Shown here piece by piece: positions 11,488-22,990 of a DNA stretch of 64,000 nt. Below the pieces are notes generated by a model. It saw only the letters and a list, made by a program, of their open reading frames with translations. It was not told the DNA's origin and searched no databases. Source of the stretch: Acholoe squamosa (lineage: Eukaryota; Annelida; Polychaeta; Phyllodocida; Polynoidae); NCBI GenBank assembly GCA_949317995.1, contig OX439039.1, positions 12,081,282-12,145,281 of the forward strand. Reading direction: 5' to 3'. Each line of letters opens with the position of its first letter. Position 1 is the stretch's first letter. The position numbers were made by a program, and so were the translations under genes.

Positions 11488-11660
11488 GCAAACCCTTTAG
11501 GGGAAGCATAATGGTTATTTCACAATTGCCTTGGTTTGATATGATGCACGAATGTAGTGCTGCAAGAATGCATCATACGGATCCCTCAGTGCTGTATCGC
11601 AGACTCATGCAGACAAATGTATGAAGATATCAACCTCAATGCATTATGCAGACTGGAAAT
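11488..11660. mobile_element. Family A MITE copy, strongly diverged
   Basis: AAACCCTTTAGGGGAAGCAT at the left, ATGATGCACGAATG inside and CAATGCATTATGCAGAC at the right follow the family order, with many changes. Confidence 0.45.
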
Positions 11661-12094
11661 GATTCAAACAAGTTTTGATGGTTGACATTCCTGGAAATAA
11701 ATAAGCTCCACATTTGCTTAGACCTGGTGGCCTGCAGGGCTCCCACAGTAGTATTCCCACATTAAAGCAAAGTGCTACACAAAACACGACACAACAAAGA
11801 AATTATCTTCTTTATGGGCTCATCCTCACTTCTTTCATCGATGTCAAGATGACTTATTCTGGGGCATATTAAATCGGGCTCGCTTTTCCTAGAAAAGTAG
11901 ACGCAAACCACAAAAGTAATTGATACTTCCCAAAAGGTTATTGCAGCCTCTTTTCAAAACAGCCGGCAGCTAAATTGGAACGCGGTGAAAGGATTTAACA
12001 GATGCAAGAGTGCATTGACAATGATTCCCTGAAAATTCAGAAGCCAGGTTGGGAGGCTGGTAAAAAGAACATCCCAGGGGTTGCATGCTGTGCA
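11661..12094. other. No feature seen
   Basis: Unannotated A/T-leaning DNA. Confidence 0.4.
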
Positions 12095-12325
12095 CTGTAG
12101 AAAATAATGGAATGAATCTACCAGGGATTCACGTAAAACTCAAGACTGAACCAACGCAATTCAAAAGCATTGCACCAGTGTAGTTTTTACAAGACGCCCC
12201 AGGTGGCAGGATGGTGTTACACAAAAGTACAAGGAATCTCTGTGAAAGTGCCAGAAAATCTCTGGAAAATTTAGGATGATGAAAGCACCCCTATTTCGAT
12301 GACATTTTTTTACAGAATGTCAGTG
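12095..12325. mobile_element. Family B MITE copy
   Basis: Starts CACTGTAGAAAATAATGGAA, contains GAATCTACCAGGGATTC and AATCTCTGTGAAAG, and ends ATTTCGATGACATTTTTTTAC. This matches the family's order of blocks. Confidence 0.65.
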
Positions 12326-13860
12326 CTGTGAAGGCCAGTGAGGGAGCACCCATGAAAACGATGATGCTTTTGGCACGTTTTGTATGCAGTGGCCTAGCGG
12401 ATGGTAAAGGTTAGCCCAAGTATCGCCACATCTAGAGAGAAGTACCTACGTGAGGCTGTATAGGAATGGGACAAGCTGGGCAGCATCCAGGGGAGCCTGG
12501 CCCTGTCAATATAACCATATATGACCAATCTCACAGCTGGGGCTGGGTAGGAAGCATGGTCCACTACGTGCTAAGGTTGGACCATGGCTGGTAATAAAAC
12601 TCAGCATCAAACAGAGCCTGAGGTGGTTACACAAGTAGATAACAGACCCTGATGACGCAGCAAACCTGGAGGCTGAGAATTGAATTCTCACTGTACATAG
12701 CTAACTCACCTTCCAGTTCCCCTAGATTCTTTACCCTGAGAAGCCACTTCCCACCTTATACTGTAATAGAATTGACTTCCTCTGAATCAGACTGTGTTGC
12801 AAAAAGTTGGGGGAACTGATTCCATGATTGGTTCCACTTGAACACTTTTCATAGCCATTAGGCCAGGGACTTGGAAGAACGAACTAGCCAGGAATTGGTT
12901 CATAATTAGGACATATGAATTCGCAAATTCAGGACCACTCCCGAACCATCTCTTGTGCCAATTACATATCTTTTGGCAACAAAACAGGGTATTTATTCCC
13001 TGAGATCAATTAGTTCTGTTTTGTGAATGGCGCCTCTGCCAGAAGTTAGTTCCTATCCTTTCGCAACGCCCTCCTCAGGTTATTTCCATGACCCTCCCTA
13101 GTCTCTGAACATTAATGTTTTAAAAAGAAGCAAATGAAAAAGGACAGGTGAAGATAGAAGAAAGAAGGCCATCAAGATTCCCCATCAGTGGGCAGGTGTC
13201 TGGGCTTTTGATGGCAGGGGGCTGAGTGAGGAGGTTGGGACCGGATGGGGAAAGGGTTAATTTAACCGCTCTTGTACCAGAGCTTTGTTAGTCTTGTTAG
13301 TCTAAAGGAAACTATCTTAAAGAATCAGAGAGCAGCGAATACAAATCACCATCCTGAGTCGTTTGCCATGGTTACACAACAGGTTGATGTATTATAAATG
13401 TACAGGGGCTCACAGAAACACGGAATTCAGATTTGCACTTGATAATAATTCAGATTACTTGATACCTCCGCCAAATAGTGTCTCTACGTGGCCTTTTAAC
13501 AGTGGTTGAGACTAAAACTATCAATGGTAGTGCCCTGACTTCAAAATAAGTTGTGATCTCCACTAGATACCTTTATTAGAAGTCATAAGAGGGACGATAT
13601 GTTGTATATTAAAGGTAAGGAGGAAGGGGACATTGCAATGGTTAACTCATTGGTATAGGAACTAGTAGGTAGAGATAGGATTTGAGAAGGACAGTGTGTC
13701 CTAGATCATACCATATTACAGGGCCAAAAGACAGGGGCAACTAGGTGAAGTGTGAGGGCCCGTATCCATGGGGAATGGTAGAGGAGGGGAGTAGGGGAAT
13801 ACAGGGGTAGTAGGAGGAAGGGGGCTCTTAACACAAATCAACTTGCCGCCTATTCCCAAG
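12326..13860. other. No gene seen
   Basis: Nothing I can name. The open frame at 12,506-12,691 (minus strand) resembles no known protein. Confidence 0.4.
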
Positions 13861-13869
13861 AGGGGGTCT

Positions 13870-14060
13870 CCTAGCCCGACGCCGGATCTGCCAATCTACG
13901 CGTCGTGTCTGGCCTCCGCTCATTCAAACACGGAGGGCGGTGGGAGCCTAACGGCCGATGGGTCAGCCCCTTTCATTGGCTGATCCCAGCACGTCACCAA
14001 TGGCAACAAAAACCGCCCTGCGCATGCTCCCATATAGACCTATCTGACTCTGAATATCAT
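13870..14060 (+). promoter_or_regulatory. CpG promoter-like region with CCAAT boxes and NRF1 site
   Basis: A CpG-rich patch holds an inverted CCAAT box (CATTGGCTGA), a direct one (CACCAATGGC) and then TGCGCATGC, the half-palindromic core of the NRF1 site. This order is typical of TATA-less housekeeping promoters reading rightwards. The first ATG (14,059) opens only a 60-codon frame that runs into a family B remnant, so I do not call a coding exon. A non-coding first exon or an enhancer would also fit. Confidence 0.35.
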
Positions 14061-14175
14061 GGTTTGTAGTGGCGGGCACAGAACAGTCAGAATTGCCGTC
14101 CTTAGTATGAGCTCAAGCAAGGGGAATAACTTTAGGGCGTTTTATGTGCCAGTGGCAATTGAGGAGAAGGAGACT

Positions 14176-14234
14176 TGCACTGTAAAAAATGTCATCAAAA
14201 TAATGGTGGATTCAACCGTTAATTTTTGGAGTGG
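14176..14234. mobile_element. Family B MITE, internally deleted
   Basis: CACTGTAAAAAATGTCATC (left end) is followed within about 25 bases by GGATTCAACCGTTAATTTTT and GGAGTG (right end). Only the two termini survive. Confidence 0.5.
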
Positions 14235-14239
14235 GAGAT

Positions 14240-15247
14240 GAGGTTGTTGCGTGGTAGTGAGGGGGGGATGAGCGTTGGGGTTGGCGACTTTCATGGAGGG
14301 CACTGTGGATGACATGTGAAATGGTCGCGATCTGCAGTGTCACTCCTACCCGGACGTCCTTTTCACCCTTCATTCCGGCAATCCAGTAGTTATGAGGTCA
14401 TCAGTTAGGCCGACCTGTGGACTAGGGACCCAGGGTGTTAGGGTGAGGCTTAAGTGATACGTCCATCACAGTTATGGTCATAGATGCACAGTGCAACGTA
14501 GATGGTGATGGTGGCGGGTGTTCTAGTCATGGGGCTGGCACCCTACTTGGAAACTAGTCCGAAATCGACCGGTCCCTCTATACCAAGGCAGCGGAATGTC
14601 CAATGGGCGCGGCAATTGCAGAAGCTGGTTACCAGCGGTTATCACTGATAACATTTATCAGATAGGTACCACATGTGAATAGTTGGGATTATTTCATTAG
14701 CTGACAATTAACACTTCTAAATCGGTATAGCTTCATATATAATGTACATGTAAGATACGAACTCGGCTACATTATGTGAAACCCTTGAGGTATATCACTT
14801 GATGCTAACTTCAACTAATTTCTTTTTCATTTCAGCCACATATCTGATTGGCGTCATAGAATCACCATACCTACCCTCATCGGCGCTTATATTCGTAAGT
14901 GTAAACATGGAATGTATGGTCAGGAGTTAAACTATGGTCTACACAACAGCTCTGGCACTAAAATGGTAACTATCACCGACATTTCCGAGTCATAATCCAC
15001 TTGACCAGATCGTATGACCTCTGTAAGGGTCAGATGAAGGAGGAGTGAAGGGATTGGAATAATTGTAGAATAGTCAGGGGGAGGGGGAGTGGTCATCATG
15101 TTAAATGAGAGTGGACAGTGTGATCACATTCTGTGACCTGGCCTGCAGGGTATTGGCGGTGGACAGGGTATGACCTCTATGAACCAGGGATCAGCCCATC
15201 CCCCAACACACACAGTCACCCACTTTGGCCGGACCCTGCCTCTATCA
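14240..15247. other. No feature seen
   Basis: Unannotated DNA; no gene or repeat supported. Confidence 0.4.
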
Positions 15248-15372
15248 ATTAACTCTTTCACTGTTGCATGATGACTCCAGTTTTATGTTCCTTTTAGTTG
15301 CTATGATACACCAAAAAGACTGCCGGCGCGTCTACTCGCCGAAAGGATATTTGGGCATCATGCTAACCTTTT
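15248..15372. mobile_element. Family A MITE fragment
   Basis: AACTCTTTCACTGTTGCATG, TGCTATGATACACC and GCGCGTCTACTCGCCG preserve the block order. The ends are degraded. Confidence 0.45.
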
Positions 15373-15388
15373 CCGAAGTGTTTCAACA

Positions 15389-15699
15389 CAGTGGCAGATT
15401 TAGATGGCGTTCGCAGGCCTGCACCCCTTCCTTTTTTGTGGCCATATCTCCATTTAGGTTAAACACAGAGAATACTGGTCGCTAAAAAGTGTTCGCGATT
15501 TTCTGATATGGAACAAGCCACAATTCTGGTCGCCAACACTGGTTGCTAGTATCAGCGACCTAGACTTATATCATCTTTTTGTCAGTCCTTAACTGATTAT
15601 TTCCTTATTTTGGACCCCGAATTTTGCTCAAAACTATGGGGAGCACCTCCTCCTTTTGGGCCGTGCACTTTCCTTTACAAATCCTGGATCCGCTATTGC
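15389..15699. mobile_element. Short TIR element with CAGTGGCGGATCC-type ends
   Basis: The left end CAGTGGCAGATTTAGATGG and the right end CCTGGATCCGCTATTG are imperfect inverted repeats of the motif CAGTGGCGGATCCAGG, common at DNA-transposon ends in invertebrate genomes. Both arms continue inward with purine/pyrimidine-rich tracts (CTGCACCCCTTCC; GGAGCACCTCCTCCTTTTGG). About 311 bp and no transposase frame, so it is non-autonomous. The superfamily is uncertain. Confidence 0.55.
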
Positions 15700-15804
15700 A
15701 ACCAGATGAGGTATGCCATATTAATGCACTGTGCATCCTCTAAAGGGTCTAGATTTTGTAGTGGGAAAGGGTGGGAAGGTGGGGCAAAGATTAAATGTTT
15801 CTAT

Positions 15805-15840
15805 CTTGATCTCTACAGGAAGGGTCCTGTAGAGATCAAG
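15805..15840. repeat. Perfect 16-bp hairpin
   Basis: CTTGATCTCTACAGGA pairs perfectly with TCCTGTAGAGATCAAG across a 4-base AGGG loop. It is too short for a typical pre-miRNA and has no T-run to act as a Pol III terminator. Its role is unknown. Confidence 0.9.
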
Positions 15841-17486
15841 CTACTGATGTGTCCAGCACTGGGAGTGGGGATGCGAGTGGATGTGCTGGTGATGTTGAGG
15901 GCAGGAGTTGGGTATTGGGGATCAGGCCTATCTGCATTATCTGTATCATCACAGCAAAGTAGGGGATAGAGATTGAGGTTCGGGGGCTGGTCAGGGGGAT
16001 AGGCTCTAATGAGTTGGGGCTATTTGGGTTCCCCAGCCATGGATCTCAGAAGCGCAGATCTTGATCTCCGCATTTTACCCTGATAGTACGGCTTCATTGG
16101 TCATGCAAAAAGAGGGAGGAGGGGATCACACATGAGAGAAAGGGTCACTATAATGATTAATGCATAATGCATGAGCAACACAACTAGGGCAGGGATAGGT
16201 TGAGGGGAGTGCTAGTGGAAGGCAACCCCTACAATATAGACAACTTGTAATAACTCAAGGGTCACTGTCCCAATGGCCCAGCATTAACACACATTCATAG
16301 ACACTTCCCTAATGCGTAATGACACAGAACCTACATCACTTAACGGGTATTTGCTAATGTATCAAAATGTCTCGTTTGGGGAAAGCCAAAGCAATGCCAT
16401 TAGGCCTCTCTGAAATCTTGTTAATAGGTTTCGCCTGATTCACGTAGCATATAAAACTTAAAACAATGTTTTGCTCGTTGATACTCGTGTCAAAGGGAAC
16501 TCCACCATGTGCATTGGCGCTTACATTTTCAAATATAACTGGATTTCTATAAATTGTTGGCATGTATGGCTGAATGGGTAATGGAGTTAGATTTACTATT
16601 ACCAGTTTTCTGATAATATGCCTGCACAATGCAGAGGAATTGGTAAGGGGGCGGGACTGCAATTCCTTCAACAAACCCAAGACAGTGCTTTATGCCCTTC
16701 TCCCCAAATATAATCAGACACACACGACGTCCACATCTTTTAATACACTCCCATAATAATATCATGAATGTGATCACAAGTTAGCAGCGTTTCTGGGACC
16801 TTCAACCTCAAGAGGGCCCAAAAAAAAGGTTTTCCACACAAATCTAATCATGGACCTCAAACGAAACTTATGAACATCACCCTTTTAAAGGAGTACTTCA
16901 TTACGTTGCACTTTGCATCTAGTTCTCGGATTCTAATATCTTTTCCCTATGAGGAATGGAAAGGAGCAAGGGATAGGACTTCACTCAAAGAATTCTAAGG
17001 AATTCCTCTATCATTCTAAAATAGGTATCAGATTAAAGGCCTTTAAAATGAAGGTATTAATATTAGCCTTGTCCCATCTGCTATAGTACCATACTACAGA
17101 TATAGTGTCCATAGGCTTCACACTACATTCTATACATTTCCCTTATGAGAGCCTCTGATGAGGGATCTTGGGGCTGGCGGGACGCCTGGAGGGTAAGGTC
17201 GATGAGTTAATTAGGACGTTGACCACAGCAGCTGAACTGGACAAAGGTCACTAGTGTTTCATGATTGATATGAGGGGGAGTGACAGGGGTGTGTGAGGGG
17301 GGGCATTGGAAGGGGGTCCTGGGAGGGATAGGGAGATATCAGGTTTACATGGAGATGAAGGTCGACTATGGTGTCCTGATTGAGCCTCCATGTCGTGATA
17401 GCTTGTAGTTTCCCCTGATACACTACTTGTAAATCGGTGTTGTTGAAAATAGGCAATGCTATAAACATAATCCATCATGTAACTCA
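15841..17486. other. No gene seen
   Basis: Unannotated. Facing open frames around 16,354-16,777 are mutual shadows and match no family I know. Confidence 0.4.
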
Positions 17487-17506
17487 AACCCTAACCCTAA
17501 CCCTTC
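17487..17506. repeat. Short interstitial telomere-like repeat
   Basis: AACCCTAACCCTAACCCTT, nearly three units of the metazoan TTAGGG telomere repeat on the complementary strand. It could be a repair scar or chance. Confidence 0.6.
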
Positions 17507-17574
17507 ACCCTATTAAGAAGGGGGCAGACAAGAAATTATTAAATGCTGATTCTGTTAGCTCTGATTGAAATTGG

Positions 17575-17620
17575 CAAGTTGTGATTGATAATTCAAACAA
17601 GTTGTGATTGATAATTCAAG
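17575..17620. repeat. 23-bp tandem duplication
   Basis: Two head-to-tail copies of CAAGTTGTGATTGATAATTC(AAR) at 17,575-17,597 and 17,598-17,620, essentially identical. Confidence 0.95.
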
Positions 17621-17734
17621 AGACACGTGATCAAATCAACACGTCAGTTTAAAAGCCTTGACCCTTCACTTAAACCTGTCAATTACCTGTCCTACTAAGA
17701 AAAAAACATGTCTAGCATTTACAGGTCGTCTGTC

Positions 17735-18920
17735 ATATCCTGCTACAATGTAGTCTTTCTGTATACTACTCATAGTGCTCTTTGTCCCATACACTGCTAC
17801 AATGCACACTTTCTGTATACTGCTCATGGAGCTATATGTCCCATATATACTGCTACAATGTATGCTTTCTGTATACTACTCATATAGCTCTATGTCTTAT
17901 ATACTGCTACAATGTACACTTTCTGTATACTACTGACAGTGTTCTATGTCCCATGTACTGCTACAATGTACATTTTCTGTAGACTACTCATGCTGCTCTA
18001 TGTCTTATATATACTGCTACAATGTACACTTTCTGTAGACTACTCATGCTGCTCTATGTCCCATATATACTGCTACAATGTACACTTTCTGTAGACTACT
18101 CATGCTGCTCTATGTCCCATATATACTACTACAATGTACACTTTCTGTATACTACTGACAGTGTTCTATGTCCCATGTACTGCTACAATGTACACTTTCT
18201 GTTTTCTACTCATGCTGCTCTATGTCTTATATATACTGCTACAATGTACACTTTCTGTAGACTACTCATGCTGCTCTATGTCCCATATATACTGCTACAA
18301 TGTACACTTTCTGTAGACTACTCATGCTGCTCTATGTCCCATATATACTGCTACAATGTACACTTTCTGTAGACTACTCATGCTGCTCTATGTCCCATAT
18401 ATACTGCTACAATGTACACTTTCTGTATACTACTGACAGTGTTCTATGTCCCATGTACTGCTACAATGTACACTTTCTGTATACTACTGACAGTGTTCTA
18501 TGTCCCATGTACTGCTACAATGTACACTTTCTGTTTTCTACTCATGCTGCTCTATGTCCCATATATACTGCTACAATGTACACTTTCTGTAGACTACTCA
18601 TGCTGCTCTATGTCCCATATATACTGCTACAATGTACACTTTCTGTAGACTACTCATGCTGCTCTATGTCCCATATATACTGCTACAATACACTTTCTGT
18701 ATACTACTGACAGTGTTCTATGTCCCATGTACTGCTACAATGTACACTTTCTGTTTTCTACTCATGCTGCTCTATGTCCCATATATACTGCTACAATTTA
18801 CACTTTCCGTATACTACTCATAGTATATATACACACACTGATACAATGCACACTTTCTGTATACACCTCATATTACTCTACATCACATACGGCTGAAAGG
18901 GACACTTTCTGCATGCTACC
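17735..18920. repeat. 54-56-bp minisatellite with higher-order structure
   Basis: About 20 copies of a unit containing TGCTACAATGTACACTTTCT. Three variants recur: A (56 bp, TAGACTACTCATGCTGCTC), B (54 bp, ATACTACTGACAGTGTTC) and C (56 bp, TTTTCTACTCATGCTGCTC). From 17,926 the order is roughly B-A-A-A-B-C-A-A-A-B-B-C-A-A-B-C, suggesting amplification of multi-unit blocks. The outer copies are the most diverged. Plus-strand frames rich in Tyr-Cys-His across it are repeat artefacts. Confidence 0.95.
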
Positions 18921-19443
18921 CTTGAGGCTCATACTACACATGTTTTTTTATTCTAGTTTGTAATTTTCTATATTACACATGATGGATTGTGTTCTCTATT
19001 TATTGCTACATGGTAAAGAAACGTTCTGTATACTACATATGGGGTTTTCATGTTCTATACATTATTCTAAGAGCTTTTGGTATTGCTAAAGACAATGGTT
19101 ATATAAATGCTCCATACATGTACAATTTCTCTCATCACTTTTCGTACAAGATTTAATAATATCCAGTGTCTTGACGGTGCTTCATTTCAGAGCACCTCTT
19201 GGATTTTTACTAAAATATGATTGCAAATATTCAAATACTACTGGGAAGAAGCATAAAGCACCCGGTTTGAAATGAAGACCAAACACTTTTTCAATCCACA
19301 TGTACTGAATGGCAATTATTTAATTTGAATGTGATATACATAGAAGTACAAATGCAACAGAGGCCATAAACTGTGTCAGTCTACATGGCTAAAAATAAAC
19401 CAGGGCTTGCTGTAGGACTCTAATTTGATGACCTAAACGGGGT

Positions 19444-19642
19444 CACTGAGAAATAACTGTTGAATCTACCAAGGGTAGAACTGAACAGTGAACCAGCGTA
19501 TCACATTGAAGTAAAGCGGTGGAATTTCTCATTGAAGCAGTACAGTACATACTGTGGCAAAGGAACCTCCATGAAAATAACTGTGGACCTCTAGCAATGA
19601 TTTCACTGTCATTTCGATGACATTTTTCTAACAGTGTATGAG
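19444..19642. mobile_element. Family B MITE copy
   Basis: GAGAAATAACTGTTGAATC at one end, TTTCGATGACATTTTTC and TAACAGTGTA at the other. The inner TCTACCAAGGGTAGAA also matches the family. Confidence 0.7.
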
Positions 19643-19749
19643 GACAGCAATAAATGTACAGCAGAAAAAGGACTGTGGGTTATTACAGAGGTAATACAAT
19701 ATTGTGCTTGTTTTTATACAAAATTCTGTGCCTTTAGTGCTCAGATTTA

Positions 19750-19985
19750 TACCCTTTAATGGCCATTTATGCTTGGTTGTGAATGGCAGTTATTTGAATG
19801 CATCCCTAGCGAGTAACTCGCAGGGATGAACATCATGCTGACCCTACCGGCTCGATAGAGAGTCCTAGAGGGTCAGCATGATACTCCAATGAATTGCTGG
19901 TGTGATGACTCACCACCACTTCATTGGTGCATCATGATGACCTATTGGCATGATGCATTTATGCATCAGTGGCCCTTAAAGGACT
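19750..19985. mobile_element. Family A MITE copy
   Basis: Near-complete: CCCTTTAATGGCC at the left, the CCCTAGCGAGTAACTCGCAG palindrome, a middle block (CCTAGAGGGTCAGCATGAT), then CACTTCATTGGTGCATCATG and ATGCATCAGTGGCCCTTAAA at the right. Confidence 0.8.
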
Positions 19986-20757
19986 AAGCTGAGAGGTTGA
20001 AGAAGAGGATGGCTGTATGCCTGTACTTGTACTTGTTGAGTTTATAACCTTTCACCAAGGCAGGACACGTGGCCGCCATTAATCAGACAAGTTGTACACT
20101 CTCCTTTTGGTAAACCTTATCCAAACTGTAGGTTGCCGTTCACAGGGGTATGGCTTACTGTATTAATGACAAAATTCTCCTTTTATTAATCAGGAATCGT
20201 CTTTATTCGAATCCCAATGGCGATACGCTTTTATCAATACTGTTTCTTTTATGTGGAAATTAGTATTTATTGTGAGTTAATTTTGCATCTCATTACTCGG
20301 CTAACTATGCAGGTATTTTGGGAATGAAATATCCTTACAAAGCTAATGTGCATTTGTATTGCAATTAGAATTTACATTGAATGAATGGTCTTTGCCAAGT
20401 GGATGGGCAATAGATCACATATGATGCATATCTATTCTATATAAAAAGTATACCTGCCAAATGACACTATCATGCAATTAAGCAACTATTCAGCTGAATG
20501 CTAAATTGATGGCATACCTTCCAGCTGTAGAATTTACATAATACTAAGTGGGTGTGACTGAAACAATTATTATGTCTGACTCTATGGGCTCTTTTACCTG
20601 TATTCCTGATACTGGTTAGCCTGTATTTATGATCCAGAACGGCTACAAGATATTTAGAAATAATTCACAAGGAAACTGTCTATATCCCTAAGTGTTAATA
20701 TAAAGCTATAAAAACGTTTCAGTGCTCATTGCCTTTTTGTCACCTAATACATGGATG
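19986..20757. other. No feature seen
   Basis: A/T-rich unannotated DNA. Confidence 0.4.
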
Positions 20758-20955
20758 AAGCCCTGGAGGGCCTTGCTGCACTCACAAACAATGCATGCTG
20801 ACCGTCCGAAGGGTCAGTATGACGCAATAATATGGTCTGAATAAAGTATCAACAACCCTCAAGCTATACATGCTTTGATGCATCATGCCCATTGGTAATT
20901 CAACATGGAAACAGCTCTAGTGAGTAACTCCCCACAGCAGCATAATACATCTGTG
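20758..20955. mobile_element. Family A MITE copy, rearranged
   Basis: AGCCCTGGAGGGC, GACCGTCCGAAGGGTCAGTA, TTGATGCATCATGCCCATTG and CTAGTGAGTAACTCCCC are family blocks in altered order, perhaps two nested copies. Confidence 0.5.
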
Positions 20956-21574
20956 ACGAAACAGGCAAAGTCATAACATTGAGGGAAATAACCACAAATG
21001 CTCTAAATAAGATGTTAAAGGAAATATGACCAAGAGAGTAAATAAATAAGCGAAAAAAACTCTAGGGTAACTTTTTCTGAAGAATCTGATTATGCTAACC
21101 AAGACTCTATTTGCCTCTAAAATAATCTTATTTAGAATCCAAAAAGAATGTTTTCCCTAAATTTAGCACATTTGTTGATATTCAGTTGCTATGGAAACCA
21201 AAATGTTGTTCTTTTTGAATAAAAGTAATGTTTTCTTGTTAACCTGTCCATAAAGTTTTCATAACTGAAAACAGAATTGAATTATCTCTTCTAAATGAAA
21301 ATTATGGATGATTATGTTTACAAATTGTTATTTTTTCCTATAATGGCATTTTTTACGCGTTATGCCACAATATTTCAATACGTAATTGAGTTAAGGGCTA
21401 TCCTGAATTTCTCCATATTGCTGACATCCCATGTTTGAGATCTTATATTTCTGTACCTATTTGGAGTTTTTTTTATCATGCAAAGTACCAAAATATAGCT
21501 AATGACTTCCCCTAATGTTATGATATCCCAGGTTTTGTCACAGGATTCTTATTGAGCTTGTGGGGGTTTTGCAG
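20956..21574. other. No feature seen
   Basis: Strongly A/T-rich DNA without recognisable features. Confidence 0.4.
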
Positions 21575-21726
21575 TCCCGGAGTGTCAGTATAATGCAACA
21601 ATAAAGCGCTGACAATCAGACCGACCAGCACTTCATTGGTGCATCATGACGACCTATGGATATAATATATGAATGATTAAGTTGTCCTTTCTGGGTCAAG
21701 GGATCATGGTGACCTTGAAAGGGTTA
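21575..21726. mobile_element. Family A MITE, right part
   Basis: CCAGCACTTCATTGGTGCAT, CATGACGACCTATGG and the end CCTTGAAAGGGTTAA are well kept. The left terminus is missing. Confidence 0.65.
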
Positions 21727-22374
21727 AAATTCCTTATCCTCATTAAGGGAATCTCGCGCCACTTGCATGACTCCACACCTTCCCCTTTGCATGATAAACC
21801 ACCATAGTGAAGTCCAAATGGCACCATATGAAATTCAAAACGCCAACCGCGACCAATTTTGAATGGCTTAAATTTTAAATCTTGCAGAAATTAACTTTTA
21901 ACTGTGCCTTCCCATGTAAATACGCCATCGCTGATTTGACCAAAAAACAAAAACTTGCTGAAAACATGAGGTCATTTCCTTTTCGTTTCCCTTGAGAACG
22001 CCCCCGATCACTGACAGCATTTTTGGGATTCCTTTATTGTCATTCCTGTCCAACAGGTTCCAGACATTGTCCAACTTAAGAAGACAAAACTCTACGAGTT
22101 TGACCATAATGTACGCATGTACCTAATTATTACACTATTCGACGACGCCAATCTATGAGGAAAAATAAATCAGTATGTTAGGTTTTATTCATAGCATAGC
22201 CAAAACTGTTTGTATCTGTTGACTTTTTGGCTGAGCCCGCGAGAAACAAGAAAGAGAAAACCACAATTGTGACCCATAGTATCAAAGACTGCTCATCAGT
22301 CTCAAGTCAAGTTAAGTAATTACTAAATATATGGCATGTAATAGAAGCATTAATGTCAGCAGTACCTACCTATA
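21727..22374. other. No gene seen
   Basis: The 69-codon minus-strand frame at 21,898-22,107 is the only clean frame and is not recognisable. Confidence 0.4.
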
Positions 22375-22598
22375 GGAATCTATACTGTAAAAATCATATT
22401 GTCAATAGAAAGGTGAAAATCCTTGTCCCAAGGTTGCCAGAGATCCATCATTATTTTCATAGAGATTCCTTGTGTGCAGTATTGCTGCATGTAGAAGCTA
22501 CTCCGCTTCACTGCAATGCAATTACAGTGGTTCCTTGTTCCGTTCTACGAGGTTCCCTGGTAAATTCAACAGTTATTTCTTAGAGTGTGATAATGTGT
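22375..22598. mobile_element. Family B MITE copy
   Basis: One of the most complete copies. Left end ACTGTAAAAATCATATTGTC; interior CCAGAGATCCATCATTATTT, TAGAGATTCCTTGTG and CACTGCAATGCAATTACAG; right end TTCAACAGTTATTTCTTAGA then GTGTG. Confidence 0.75.
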
Positions 22599-22832
22599 TG
22601 TAGATTCTATTAAAACACACTAAGACAAAATGCACTAAGACAAAGTACTGGCTAGCACAGACTCAGCTGACACCCCCACCCCCTCACCCTTCAACACAAC
22701 CCTCACCCACTGCTTGGTATGCAACATAGTGATTTCAGCACTGCATATTCAGGGGCATTGCGATTTGAGGCCGTTCTGATGTGTAATTAAAGACTGGCCT
22801 GCCGTTTGTCAGGAACGGCGGGAGGGCAGCGG

Positions 22833-22990
22833 TTAATGCCTTTAGAGGCAGCATGATGTCTCTAGGTTCTATTCGCTTGGTGGTCATGATGCACCAATGC
22901 AGTGCTAGTGAGGCAACGCACCAGGAATCCTCTGATGCATCATACCAGGTATACCTGAACCCTGTGGAGTTGGCATGATGACTTACAATT
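22833..22990. mobile_element. Family A MITE copy
   Basis: Starts at a TTAA (GGTTAATGCCTTTAGAGGC) and carries GGTCATGATGCACCAATGCA, AGTGCTAGTGAGG and CCCTGTGGAGTTGGCATGAT. Confidence 0.6.

Noticed and set aside
17782..18963. Tyr/Cys/His-rich plus-strand frames as Cys-rich secreted peptides
   Set aside because: They are frames through the 54-56-bp minisatellite, overlapping one another in two frames.
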